Shown here: in pieces, positions 16,041 through 24,264 of the stretch
How the letters are laid out: the number at the start of each line of letters is the position of its first letter
Numbering within the stretch: position 1 is the stretch's first letter
Assembly: GCF_018130065.1 (NCBI RefSeq)
Contig: NZ_JAFCME010000012.1
Span: 152,918-216,917, forward strand
DNA length: 64,000 nucleotides
Direction of reading: 5' to 3'
Origin: Bradyrhizobium sp. AUGA SZCCT0158
Lineage (GTDB): Bacteria; Pseudomonadota; Alphaproteobacteria; Rhizobiales; Xanthobacteraceae
Notes under the pieces: model-generated
Seen by the model: the letters and a program-made list of their open reading frames with translations, nothing else
What the model was told of the DNA's origin: nothing
The model's database searches: none
Program-made: the position numbers and the translations under genes

Positions 16041-16115
16041 CCGGGCTGGACGGCGGGCTTAGTGCTTGACGGCCGGTTCTAGTGCTGGACGGCGCGCTTA
16101 GTGCTGGACGGCGCC
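16041..16115. repeat. four degenerate 19-20 bp tandem copies spanning a stop codon
   Basis: Unit AGTGCTGGACGGCGCGCTT occurs about four times: 16041-16060 (degenerate), 16061-16080, 16081-16099 and 16100-16115. On the minus strand each of the last three copies ends in CAGCAC or AAGCAC followed by a stop triplet. The first of these is the actual stop of the GNAT gene. Confidence 0.85.
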
Positions 16116-16691
16116 TGGGAGCCCGAAGGCTTCCAGCTGCGCCCGGACCTGCGCCACATTGTGCCCGAGCACGACGATGTCGTGCTTCTTGCCGCCGACG
16201 TCGCGGACGTGGTCCCGCAGCAGGGCCTCGGCCTTGAAGCCGAGGCTCTCGAACAGAGCGATCGCCGCCTGCTGGTCGACGGTCATCTGCACCGAGAGCT
16301 TTTCCAGCCCGGCACCCAGCGCCAGCGCGAAGGTCTCCTGCGACAGCGCCCGGCCGACGCCCTGCCCGCGCACGTCCTGGGACACCACCATCCGGATCTC
16401 GCCGACATGCGGCGACCAGGAATGCGGGTCGCGCACCAGCGTGCCGCAACCGACCACCGCGTCGCCTTTCACCGCCAGGAGGCTCGTGATCTGCCCGCGC
16501 TCGATCTCGTTGATCCAGGCCGACAGCACCTTGGGCTGGCTGATGTTGCGCGGCAGGAACAAGAGATCGTGGGTCGGCAGTTTTTGCGCGAAGGCAAGCA
16601 CCGCAGCTTCGTCGGCGCGGGACATCAGGCGGAATTCGATCTCGCCGGCGTCGGTTTGGGCGTGGCGCGGATAGGAACGTGTTTCGCTCAT
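16098..16691 (-). CDS. GNAT family N-acetyltransferase
   Basis: 197-residue GNAT protein. Acetyl-CoA-binding motif A is visible as RMVVSQDVRGQGVGRALSQETF (R/Q-x-x-G-x-G/A form) at about residues 100-120, followed by AIALFESLGFKAEALLRDHVRD. The ATG overlaps the phaC stop as ATGA, so it is translationally coupled to phaC. The substrate is unknown and could be a protein or small amine. The gene ends inside a tandem repeat that supplies its last residues and stop codon. Confidence 0.87.
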   Translation of the reverse strand: MSETRSYPRHAQTDAGEIEFRLMSRADEAAVLAFAQKLPTHDLLFLPRNISQPKVLSAWINEIERGQITSLLAVKGDAVVGCGTLVRDPHSWSPHVGEIRMVVSQDVRGQGVGRALSQETFALALGAGLEKLSVQMTVDQQAAIALFESLGFKAEALLRDHVRDVGGKKHDIVVLGHNVAQVRAQLEAFGLPGAVQH

Positions 16692-17773
16692 GTTGATCTC
16701 TTACCTAACCAGTTGTCCAATTTCGGCCACAGCCGCTTGATTGCGTTGGCGCCGGCGACGACGCTGACATGGCCGCCCTTCAGGATCACCTCTTCCTTGT
16801 CGGACGAGCCGACCTTGGCGATCAGGTGCTTGGCCGCGTCATAGGGCACGATGTGATCGTGCTCGGCGACCGCATGCAGGATCGGCACCTTGATGTCGGC
16901 AATTTTGGCCGCACGGCCGCCGACGCTCATGGTGTCGTTGAACAGCTTGTTGTCCCACATCAGGTCCTTGGTAATGGCGCGAAAATATTCGCCGGCCAGC
17001 GGCAAGGTGTCCGTGCCCCAGCGATCCATCATCCGGTAGGCCTTGACGTATTCGTCGTTCCAGATGTTCTCCCACAAATTCACCTGACTGAGGGCGCGCG
17101 ACGCCGGCCGCAGCATTTCGAACGACGACAGGATCATTTCCGGCGGCACATTGCCGATGCTGTCGACGAGGCGATCGACGTCGAAATAGCGTCGGTCCGA
17201 GAAATTCGAGAACAGCTTCATCTCGCGGAAGTCGATCGGCGTGGTGAAGCAGATCAGATTCTTCATCGGTCCATCGTTGAAGATCGAGCCGTACAGCAGC
17301 GACAGCACGCCGCCGAAGCAATAGCCGATCACGGTGACGTCCGTTTCGCCGGAATCCTGCTGCACGCGGCGGACGCAATCCGGGATGAAGTCGAGGACGT
17401 AATCCTCCATCCGCAGCGATTTTTCCTCCGGCTTCGGCGCGGTCCAGTCCATCATGTAGACGTCGTAGCCGCGCTTGAGCAGGAATTCGATGAAGCTCTG
17501 GCCGGGCACCATGTCGAGGATGTAGCCGCGGTTGGTGGTTGCCATCACGATCAGGATCGGCACGCGGTAGATTTCGTCCGCGATCGGGCGATAGTGATAG
17601 AGGTTCAGCGTGCCGCGGCTGAGCAACACGTCCTTCGGCGTCGAACCCAGCGCGGGGCCCGACGAGGAGATGTATTCGACGCCCTTGATGCTGCGCTGGA
17701 TCGCGCGCTGTACCTCGGACTGGATCCGCTCGGGTATCGACGCCAGATCGAGGGCTGCGGCGGGCGCGTTCAT
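16688..17773 (-). CDS. phaC: class III polyhydroxyalkanoate synthase subunit PhaC
   Basis: Polymerises hydroxyacyl-CoA into polyhydroxyalkanoate. At 361 residues it has the length of class III PhaC and not the roughly 600 of class I. The triad is readable: Cys152 in the lipase-like box GYCFGG, Asp306 in AEHDHIVP and His335 in GGHVS. Class III enzymes need PhaE, and a short phaE-like gene precedes it with an ATGA overlap. An ATGA overlap with the GNAT gene follows. The operon is phaE-phaC-GNAT on the minus strand. Confidence 0.94.
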   Translation of the reverse strand: MNAPAAALDLASIPERIQSEVQRAIQRSIKGVEYISSSGPALGSTPKDVLLSRGTLNLYHYRPIADEIYRVPILIVMATTNRGYILDMVPGQSFIEFLLKRGYDVYMMDWTAPKPEEKSLRMEDYVLDFIPDCVRRVQQDSGETDVTVIGYCFGGVLSLLYGSIFNDGPMKNLICFTTPIDFREMKLFSNFSDRRYFDVDRLVDSIGNVPPEMILSSFEMLRPASRALSQVNLWENIWNDEYVKAYRMMDRWGTDTLPLAGEYFRAITKDLMWDNKLFNDTMSVGGRAAKIADIKVPILHAVAEHDHIVPYDAAKHLIAKVGSSDKEEVILKGGHVSVVAGANAIKRLWPKLDNWLGKRST

Positions 17774-18150
17774 TTTTGCTCTCCCTCCGACGGGGGACGC
17801 TTGGTGCGCGGTGGCCGCGCCGCGCCATAGCCGCCCTCGGGCGCCAGCGAATTGTGATGGATCTGGTGCAGCATCGCCTTGATCTCGTTGAGTTGGCCTT
17901 CGATGCCCTGGATACGCTCGGCCATGCCGACCATTTGCGCCCGGCTCGGCAAATTCATGCTGACGAGATATTTCTCCATCAGCTCGCCGAGCTGCTTCTG
18001 CGCGCCCGCCGTGGCGCCGCCGACCTGGTTCATCACCTTGGAAAATTCGGGCGAAGCCATCGCCTGGTTGGCAAAGGAGTTGAACCCCTTCTCCATCTCT
18101 CCGATCATCGTCTGCCAGATCACGGCAGGATCGTTGCCCTTGTCGGCCAT
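17770..18150 (-). CDS. phaE: minimal PhaE-like subunit of class III PHA synthase
   Basis: 126-residue protein beginning MADKGNDPAVIWQTMIGEME, predominantly helical, with a C-terminal segment (PSRAQMVGMAERIQGIEGQLNEIKAML) like the conserved C-terminus of PhaE. Characterised PhaE proteins are roughly 350 residues, so this is a shortened form. I assign it mainly from that C-terminal similarity and its overlap with phaC (ATGA at 17770-17773). The ATG at 18150 follows GGGAGGGC. The upstream in-frame extension to 18534 lies over the divergent gene and is rejected. Confidence 0.75.
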   Translation of the reverse strand: MADKGNDPAVIWQTMIGEMEKGFNSFANQAMASPEFSKVMNQVGGATAGAQKQLGELMEKYLVSMNLPSRAQMVGMAERIQGIEGQLNEIKAMLHQIHHNSLAPEGGYGAARPPRTKRPPSEGEQK

Positions 18151-18405
18151 AGGCGCCCTCCCTTGGTTACGAGCGCTTTGCCACGCCTCGGATATTATTC
18201 CGCCATACCACACCGTTGCGGCGTGGCGGTCAACCGGGCGACATGGCGTTTTGAAGCGAAGTGGATAGCGGTTCGCGTCTGGAAACGCGCCCAAAACAAG
18301 GGACTGGTTAACAGTGAGCTGCAAAGCCTTCTGCGATGCGGTAAACCGTGCCATACAAGACCCCAACAAGGTACCATCGCAGGACTGATACAAAGGACCG
18401 CCGCC
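18151..18405. other. divergent promoter region between phaE and an alpha/beta hydrolase
   Basis: 255 bases without a supportable gene. It must hold the promoters of the phaE operon (minus) and the hydrolase (plus). It contains TGC-rich stretches (CTGCAAAGCC, CTGCGATGCGG) that could bind a PhaR-type repressor, but no convincing dyad. Confidence 0.4.
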
Positions 18406-19323
18406 GTGACGCTTGCCCATCAGCCGCCGCAGATCGCCCACGCCAATGGCATCGACATTTGCTACGAAGTCTTCGGCGATTCCGGCGCGGAACCGCTGCT
18501 GCTGATCATGGGTCTCGGTGCCCAAATGATCCATTGGGACGATGATTTCTGCCGCCAGCTTGCCGCGCGCGGTTTTCGCGTCATCCGTTTCGACAACCGC
18601 GATATCGGCAAATCCTCAAGGATGACCGGCGGCAAGCGACTGACCGCGCTCGAACTGCTCAAGCTGAAATTCCTGAGGATCCCGGTCGCCGCGCCCTACA
18701 AACTGATCGACATGGCCAAGGACACGGTCGGCCTGATGGATGTGCTCGGCATCAAGTCGGCGCATCTGGTCGGCGCATCGATGGGCGGCATGATCGCGCA
18801 GGAAGTCGCGATCTCGTTTCCGGCGCGGGTGCGCTCGCTGACCTCGATCATGTCGACGACGGGCAGTCCAAAAGTGCCGGGGCCGACGCGCGAAGCCGCC
18901 GCCATGCTGATGGCGCCACCGCCCGCGACCAAGGAAGAGTATTTCGAGCGGTTTGCGAAAACCTGGAAAATCCTGCGCGTCGGCTCGTTCCCGGAAGACG
19001 AAGCGGCCGACCGCTCGCGCGCCGAACGCACCTATGAACGCGGCCTCAATCCCGCCGGCGTCGGCCGGCAGCTGCGCGCGGTGCTTGCCTCCGGCAGCCG
19101 CAAGGAGCGGCTTGGTGCCGTGAAAGCGCCGACGCTGGTCATCCACGGCACCGTCGATCCGCTGGTGCGGATTGAAGGCGGCAAGGACACCGCGGCCTCC
19201 ATTCCCGGCGCAAAGCTTGTCATGATCGACGGCATGGGCCACGCGCTGCCGATCCCGATGTGGCCGCAGATCATCGATGCCATCGACAAGCACGCACATG
19301 GCGCGGCGGCGAAGGCGGCTTGA
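18406..19323 (+). CDS. alpha/beta fold hydrolase
   Basis: 305-residue alpha/beta hydrolase. LLLIMGLGAQMIHWDDDFCRQLA and FRVIRFDNRDIGKSS are followed by nucleophile elbow LVGASMGGMIAQE; the acid is in HGTVDPLV and the histidine in GMGHALP. This pattern is that of the aclacinomycin methylesterase/RdmC-like group. The GTG at 18406 has AAGGA eight bases upstream, and the longer open frame lies over phaE and its promoter. It is divergent from phaE-phaC; whether it works on storage polymer products is unknown. Confidence 0.84.
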   Translation: MTLAHQPPQIAHANGIDICYEVFGDSGAEPLLLIMGLGAQMIHWDDDFCRQLAARGFRVIRFDNRDIGKSSRMTGGKRLTALELLKLKFLRIPVAAPYKLIDMAKDTVGLMDVLGIKSAHLVGASMGGMIAQEVAISFPARVRSLTSIMSTTGSPKVPGPTREAAAMLMAPPPATKEEYFERFAKTWKILRVGSFPEDEAADRSRAERTYERGLNPAGVGRQLRAVLASGSRKERLGAVKAPTLVIHGTVDPLVRIEGGKDTAASIPGAKLVMIDGMGHALPIPMWPQIIDAIDKHAHGAAAKAA

Positions 19324-19427
19324 TCAGGTTACTTCCGGGTAACTTCGTGAGCGCGGGGTGCCCTCTTCCGCAGAACAGGGCCGAGGCCTATAGACGGCGC
19401 ACCGATATCGCCACATGGAGCCCGAAC

Positions 19428-19889
19428 ATGGATCTTGCTTTCCGGCCGCGCGCAGCGTTAGCCGCCGTCATTCTGTTGGCCCTTGCCGCTCCCGCCGCCT
19501 ACGCCGCCTCGCCGCAACAGGAAGCCAACAGAAAAGCCGTGCTCGAATTCTATGAGAAGGGCCTGAACCAAAAAGACGCCGACGGTGCGATCGCCTATAT
19601 GGGCGACCGCTATGTCCAGCACAATCCGAATGCCGCTGACGGTCCCGAGGGTTTTCGCAAGTTCATCGGATTCCTGCGCGAGAAATTCCCGAACTCCCGC
19701 AGCGAGATCAAGCGTTCGTTCGTGGACGGCGATTACGTCATCCTGCATGTTCACGCCGTTCGCGAGCCGGGCACGAGAGGGAACGCGATCATCGACATCT
19801 TCAAGCTCGAGAACGGCAAGATCGTCGAGCATTGGGACGTGGTCCAGCCGATCCCCGAGAATCCGGCAAACAACAACACGATGTTCTGA
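19428..19889 (+). CDS. secreted NTF2-like / SnoaL-like protein
   Basis: 153-residue protein with a clear Sec signal peptide (hydrophobic core AALAAVILLALAAPAA, cleavage likely after AYA at about residue 27). An NTF2/SnoaL-like domain follows: ANRKAVLEFYEKGLNQKDADGA, YVQHNPNAADGPEGF, then IDIFKLENGKIVEHWDVVQ. This family is common in Proteobacteria as a periplasmic protein of unknown substrate. The ATG at 19428 has GGAG seven bases upstream. It lies 104 bases after the hydrolase gene, possibly with its own promoter. Confidence 0.85.
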   Translation: MDLAFRPRAALAAVILLALAAPAAYAASPQQEANRKAVLEFYEKGLNQKDADGAIAYMGDRYVQHNPNAADGPEGFRKFIGFLREKFPNSRSEIKRSFVDGDYVILHVHAVREPGTRGNAIIDIFKLENGKIVEHWDVVQPIPENPANNNTMF

Positions 19890-19900
19890 GGGCGGGCTGC

Positions 19901-19990
19901 AGGGTGGGCAAAGGCGCGCTTGCGCCGTGCTCACCTCGCTATTTGGATCACCTGGAGAGATGGTGGGCACGCTTGCGCTTTGCCCACCCT
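19901..19990. repeat. inverted repeat AGGGTGGGCAAAG ... CTTTGCCCACCCT
   Basis: Perfect 13-base arms at 19901-19913 and 19978-19990, with GCGCGCTTGCGCC-type inner sequence. It lies exactly between two convergent genes (stops at 19889 and 20003) and can fold on either transcript, so it probably doubles as a bidirectional terminator. Confidence 0.85.
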
Positions 19991-20002
19991 ACGAATCGAA
20001 AC

Positions 20003-20677
20003 TCAGCTCTTCGTTGCGATCCAGATGATGTGACGCGCGCCGCCGCCTCTTCCGGTGGCGCGCACGGCAACCTCGTTCACATCGAAGCCGGCGGTACGCA
20101 GCCGTTTTGAGAACGGCGGATTCGGACCCGACGACCAGACCGCGAGGACGCCGCCGGGCCGCAGCGCCGTATGTGCCGCGCCCAATCCGGCTGAACTGTA
20201 GAGCCCATCATTGGCCTTGCGGGTCAGACCTTCGGGGCCGTTGTCGACGTCGAGCAGAATGGCATCGAATTTCGATCGGGAAGACCGGATGATTTCGGTG
20301 ACGTCCACTTCCTGAATGCTGACGCGCGTATCGTTCAGGCTGCCGCCAAAAATCTCCGCCATCGGGCCCCGCCCCCAGGCGACGACGGCCGGTACCAGTT
20401 CAGCCACCACGATCCGCGCCCCAGCACCGAGCACCGCAAGCGCGGCCCGCAGCGTAAAGCCCATGCCCAGTCCGCCGATCAGCAGATGCGGCTTCTTGTT
20501 CGCTTCCAGCTTCTTGACCGCAAGGGTGGCGAGCGCGGCTTCGGAACCACTGAGGCGGCTGTTCATCAGCTCGTTGGTGCCGAGCATGATGGAGAACTCT
20601 TTGCCGCGCTTCATCAGGCGGAGTTCCGCATCGGTGCCGGGAATATGTGCGGTGTCGAGCTTTTCCCAGGGAATCAT
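20003..20677 (-). CDS. spermidine synthase-like methyltransferase-fold protein
   Basis: 224-residue Rossmann-fold protein related to spermidine synthases. The cofactor loop is LLIGGLGMGFTLRAAL (about residues 65-80). AELVPAVVAWGRGPMAEIFG and DAILLDVDNGPEGLTRKANDGLYS carry the acidic residues of the active region. It lacks the usual complete N-terminal domain of polyamine synthases, so a true aminopropyltransferase role is doubtful. Cytoplasmic and apparently monocistronic, lying between two repeats. Confidence 0.8.
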   Translation of the reverse strand: MIPWEKLDTAHIPGTDAELRLMKRGKEFSIMLGTNELMNSRLSGSEAALATLAVKKLEANKKPHLLIGGLGMGFTLRAALAVLGAGARIVVAELVPAVVAWGRGPMAEIFGGSLNDTRVSIQEVDVTEIIRSSRSKFDAILLDVDNGPEGLTRKANDGLYSSAGLGAAHTALRPGGVLAVWSSGPNPPFSKRLRTAGFDVNEVAVRATGRGGGARHIIWIATKS

Positions 20678-20701
20678 GAGGGGGTTCTAGCATGATTTTT
20701 T

Positions 20702-20823
20702 CGTCGTCCCGGCGAAGGCCGGGACCCATAACCACAAATGCTGGTGGTTACGAAGACTCGTCGAACAGCTTTTTTAGACCGATAGATCACGCGGTATGGG
20801 TCTCGGCGTTCGCCGGGACGACG
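20702..20823. repeat. palindromic repeat (CGTCGTCCCGGC family)
   Basis: Arms CGTCGTCCCGGCGAA at 20702-20716 and the exact complement at 20809-20823. ACCCATAACCAC / GGTGGTTA lies inside. It falls between the spermidine-synthase-like gene and the CYP102-type gene and closely resembles 55721-55843. Confidence 0.85.
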
Positions 20824-20831
20824 GATGAAGA

Positions 20832-23800
20832 CTATCCCCCCGCCCACACATCCAGCACGTAGCGGTTCCTGGCGCCGAGATCGTCGATCCAGCGCAGGCC
20901 TGCTGCTTCGTCCGCGCCCGTGCGTTCGCGATAGATCGACACCAGCGCTGCCTTGACGTCCGGCTCCATCTTGCCGCCGTCGCCGCAGACATAGACGATC
21001 GCGCCCTTCTCGATCAGGTTCCACACTTGGTCCTTCTGCGCCGCGACCAGGTGCTGCACATAGGTCTTCGGCCCGTCGGCGCGCGAGAACGCGGTGTGCA
21101 GATCGGTGATGCCGTTGGCGGCGAACGCTTTCAATTCATCCGCATAGAGGAAATCCTGCTCGGGATGGCGACAGCCGAAAAACAGCATCGCCGGGCCTAG
21201 GCTCGCGCCCTTGGCCTTGCGGTCGGCGCGCTCCTGCAGGAAGCCGCGGAACGGCGCCAGCCCCGTGCCGGGGCCGATCATGATGATCGGCACCGACGCA
21301 TCGTCCGGCAGGCGGAAGCCCGCCTTGGTCTCGCGTACCGTGGCATGGATGGTGTCGCCGGCGCGGCGGCCGGCGAGATAGTTCGAGCAGACGCCCTTGT
21401 AGACGCCGCGGCCCGAACTTGCGGGCGCTTCGACCACGCCGACGGTGACGCTGCAACGCGAGGCATCGCCCGCCGGTGACGACGAGATCGAGTAATAGCG
21501 CGGCGCCAGCAGCGACAGCATTTCGAGATAAGCATGGAACGGCAGCTCGCAGGCCGGATACTCTTCCATCAGGTCGAACACCGATTTGCGCTTCGCCAGA
21601 ACGTCGGTGCGATAGAGCTCAGTGGAGGTGGCATCGTCGCCGATATAGGCCAGCAGCTTCGGTTTGGTCATCGGACAACGCGTGTTTTCCGACATGATCT
21701 GGATCTGCTTGCGGGTCGCGATCTGCTGCAACTCGACAAACTCGGTCAGCAAACGTCCGACCGACACGGCGTCGCCAGTCGGCAGTTGCGCGCGGCGGCC
21801 TTCGGCGACCGCGAGCCTGATCTGGTCGGCGGGCAGGAAGCCGAAACGGCGCGCGACGGAATCGACCAGCGCCGGATCGTTGCGCGGTACCACGCTGAGG
21901 TGATCGCCGACGCGGTAGGAAACGCCCGGCGGCAGTTGCACTTCGATATGCCGCGTCGAGCGGTCGGACGGATTGGCGCCGGCCTTGTTCTGCAGCTCGG
22001 AATTGAGCTGCACCTTCATCGGCGAAACGCCGCCCTGCGTCACGATCACGTTGACGGCGGTCGGCGCCACCGGCTCGATCGTGTACAGCGGCGCATCGTC
22101 GGCGCTGCGGGTGAAGGTCGACGCGAGGCCGAACTCCTTGGTGGCCGCGGCGGCGGCGGCGGCAAACCATTTTTCGAACTGGCCGTCGAGATCGCTGCGG
22201 GCATCGCCCTCGCCCCGCCCATGGACGCTGCGCGCGCCATGCGCGGTCATTTGTTCGTCGATCATGCGCGGCACCGACTGATAGGTCGCCGCCCAGTCGC
22301 TGTTGCCGCAGCCGAACACCGCGTAACGGACTTTGGCCAGCGCGTCCTTGGGCAAGCCGCTGTCCAGCCATTTGACGAATTGCGTGGCGTTGTCGGGGGC
22401 TGCGCCATTATAGGAGGCGCAGAAGATCAGGACGCCGCCCTGCTCCGGCAGCTTGCCGACGTAGTCATCGAGCGCGCCGAGTTTGGTCGCAAATCCGTTG
22501 ACCTCGGCAAGGTCGGCGACGCGGGTGGCGAGTTCTTCGGCGGTGCCGAGGTTGGAGCCGTAGAGCACCAGCAGCGGCGTGTTGTGGCCGGGGCGGGTCC
22601 GGGCCGGCGCTGCGGCCGTGTTCGAGGCCGCCACCGCGGCAGCCGCGCGACCGGCGAACGCGCCGCGCTCCTTGTCGGCGCGCGGGCGCACCTTGATCTT
22701 GAATCCGTCCGGCTTGATCGTCAGCGTCTCTTTCAAATGCATCTGGTAGCGGTTGACGTCGATCAGCTTGAAGCGCTGCAGGATCATGCCGATCGCCAGC
22801 GCCGCCTCGTGCATCGCAAATCCACGCCCGATACAGGCGCGCTGGCCATTGCCGAACGGTTTCCAGGCGTTGACCGGGCGCTTGGCCTCGGCCTCGCGGC
22901 TGAAATTCTCCGGATCGAACGCGTCCGGGTTCGGTCCCCACACGCTGGGATCGCGGTGCAGCGCCATCACGAGCACGGTGACGAAGGTGTTTTTCTTCAG
23001 CTTGTATTTGCCGCCGATGGTCTCGTCCTGGAGCGGGGCGATGCCGTAGGCCGGCGCCGGCGGCCACAGCCGCAGCGCCTCCTTCAGTATCTGCGTGATG
23101 TAGGTCAGCTGCGTGACCTGCTGATAGGTCGGGCGCGCGTCGATATCGGGGCCGAGCACGCGGTCGACTTCCTCATAGGCCTTCTTCAGCACGTCGGGAT
23201 GCTTGAGCAGCGCATAGAGCGTGCAGGACAAGAGGCCGCTGGTGGTCTCATGGCCCGCGATCAGGAAGGTGTTGATCTGGTAGCGGATGTTGACGTCGTC
23301 GAGCTGCTCGCCGGTGGCGCGGTCGACGCCGGTCATCATGGCGCCGAGCATATCCTTCTTGCCCTCGGCGGCTTCCGCGTTACCGCGGCGCTCGGCGATG
23401 ATCTCGTCGACCATCTTGTTCATGAAGGCGACGTCCAGCGCCAGATCCTTGCGGCGCTTCTGCAGCCACAGGCCTTCGAGCGGGATGCCGCGGGTCATCA
23501 TGATGGTCTCGAGCGAGCGCACCAGCGATTCCACGAATGGATGATAGTCGCGGCGGTAGAACGAATTGAAGCGGTAGTCGAAGCCGCAAAGGCCGATGGT
23601 GTCGAGCGTCAATGCGGTCATGTCATGGACGACGTCGATTTCCTCGTCGCCGTTCAGCCGCTCCCACTTCTTGACCAGCTGCTCGGCGATGTCGACCATG
23701 CTCGGATGATAGGACGTCATCGCGCGGTTGCCGAACGGCTGCAGCAGGATGTTGTGCGCCTTGCTCCAGTTCGGCTCCGACGTGTCGGCGGTGAAAAGCC

Positions 23801-24068
23801 CGTCGCCGCCGACCGCGCGCACCCGGCGCAGCGAGCCGCGCACCGCCTTGTCGAAACGCTTCTCGTCGGAGAGTTCGTCGATCAGATCGTGGCCCGACAC
23901 GATCACCAGCGGCGCGCCCATCATGTCGAGCCAGAAGATCGGCCCGAGCTCCTTGGTCAGCCGCACCAGATGCTGAACGGGCGCGTTCGGATCCAGCGAC
24001 AGCATGTTGCCGACAACGGGCTTTTTCGGCGGATGCGGGATCGGACTGAGTTTGTTCGGTGACGCCAT
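20832..24068 (-). CDS. self-sufficient cytochrome P450-NADPH reductase fusion (CYP102 type)
   Basis: 1078-residue fusion like P450 BM3: an N-terminal P450, then FMN flavodoxin and FAD/NADPH reductase domains, so it hydroxylates or epoxidises without partner proteins; fatty acids are the usual substrates. Visible motifs are AGHETT (271-276), ExxR at Glu330-Arg333 and heme loop FGNGQRACIG (405-414, Cys412). A flavodoxin start LYGSNLGTAEELA lies at about 500, an FAD site RYYSISSSP later, and VYVCGDGGKM near the C-terminus. The product begins MASPNKLSPIPHPP. No TetR-type regulator is adjacent, unlike several CYP102 loci. It is followed upstream by epoxide hydrolase and WS/DGAT genes on the same strand. 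Confidence 0.95.
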   Translation of the reverse strand: MASPNKLSPIPHPPKKPVVGNMLSLDPNAPVQHLVRLTKELGPIFWLDMMGAPLVIVSGHDLIDELSDEKRFDKAVRGSLRRVRAVGGDGLFTADTSEPNWSKAHNILLQPFGNRAMTSYHPSMVDIAEQLVKKWERLNGDEEIDVVHDMTALTLDTIGLCGFDYRFNSFYRRDYHPFVESLVRSLETIMMTRGIPLEGLWLQKRRKDLALDVAFMNKMVDEIIAERRGNAEAAEGKKDMLGAMMTGVDRATGEQLDDVNIRYQINTFLIAGHETTSGLLSCTLYALLKHPDVLKKAYEEVDRVLGPDIDARPTYQQVTQLTYITQILKEALRLWPPAPAYGIAPLQDETIGGKYKLKKNTFVTVLVMALHRDPSVWGPNPDAFDPENFSREAEAKRPVNAWKPFGNGQRACIGRGFAMHEAALAIGMILQRFKLIDVNRYQMHLKETLTIKPDGFKIKVRPRADKERGAFAGRAAAAVAASNTAAAPARTRPGHNTPLLVLYGSNLGTAEELATRVADLAEVNGFATKLGALDDYVGKLPEQGGVLIFCASYNGAAPDNATQFVKWLDSGLPKDALAKVRYAVFGCGNSDWAATYQSVPRMIDEQMTAHGARSVHGRGEGDARSDLDGQFEKWFAAAAAAATKEFGLASTFTRSADDAPLYTIEPVAPTAVNVIVTQGGVSPMKVQLNSELQNKAGANPSDRSTRHIEVQLPPGVSYRVGDHLSVVPRNDPALVDSVARRFGFLPADQIRLAVAEGRRAQLPTGDAVSVGRLLTEFVELQQIATRKQIQIMSENTRCPMTKPKLLAYIGDDATSTELYRTDVLAKRKSVFDLMEEYPACELPFHAYLEMLSLLAPRYYSISSSPAGDASRCSVTVGVVEAPASSGRGVYKGVCSNYLAGRRAGDTIHATVRETKAGFRLPDDASVPIIMIGPGTGLAPFRGFLQERADRKAKGASLGPAMLFFGCRHPEQDFLYADELKAFAANGITDLHTAFSRADGPKTYVQHLVAAQKDQVWNLIEKGAIVYVCGDGGKMEPDVKAALVSIYRERTGADEAAGLRWIDDLGARNRYVLDVWAGG

Positions 24069-24119
24069 TGTCGATATTACCCCTGCCTCAAATTGCCTTG
24101 AACAACCGCGCTCTCACCG

Positions 24120-24236
24120 CGTCATTGCGAGCGAAGCGAAGCGAAGCAATCCATCTCACGACGAAAAGAAAGAATGGATTGCTTCGTCGCTTCGCTCCCT
24201 TGCACAAACGCTTCGCGTTTGTTGCATGCAATGACG
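24120..24236. repeat. GTCATTGCGAGC family palindromic repeat
   Basis: Begins CGTCATTGCGAGCGAAGCG and ends GCAATGACG. The internal part is extended by CAAACGCTTCGCGTTTG, itself palindromic. It lies in the 196-base gap between the epoxide hydrolase gene end and the P450 start, leaving room for a P450 promoter at 24069-24119. Confidence 0.88.
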
Positions 24237-24264
24237 ACCGAAGAGAGCCGCAGCATCACTCGCT

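Noticed and set aside
16041..16115. Tandem repeats considered as a CRISPR array
   Set aside because: Units are directly contiguous with no spacers, only about 20 bases long and degenerate, with no cas genes nearby.
21534..24062. 842-codon open frame on the plus strand opposite the P450 fusion
   Set aside because: Shadow of a GC-rich gene: composition is Arg/His/Asp-rich, there is no recognisable domain, and the minus-strand product has every expected P450-reductase motif.
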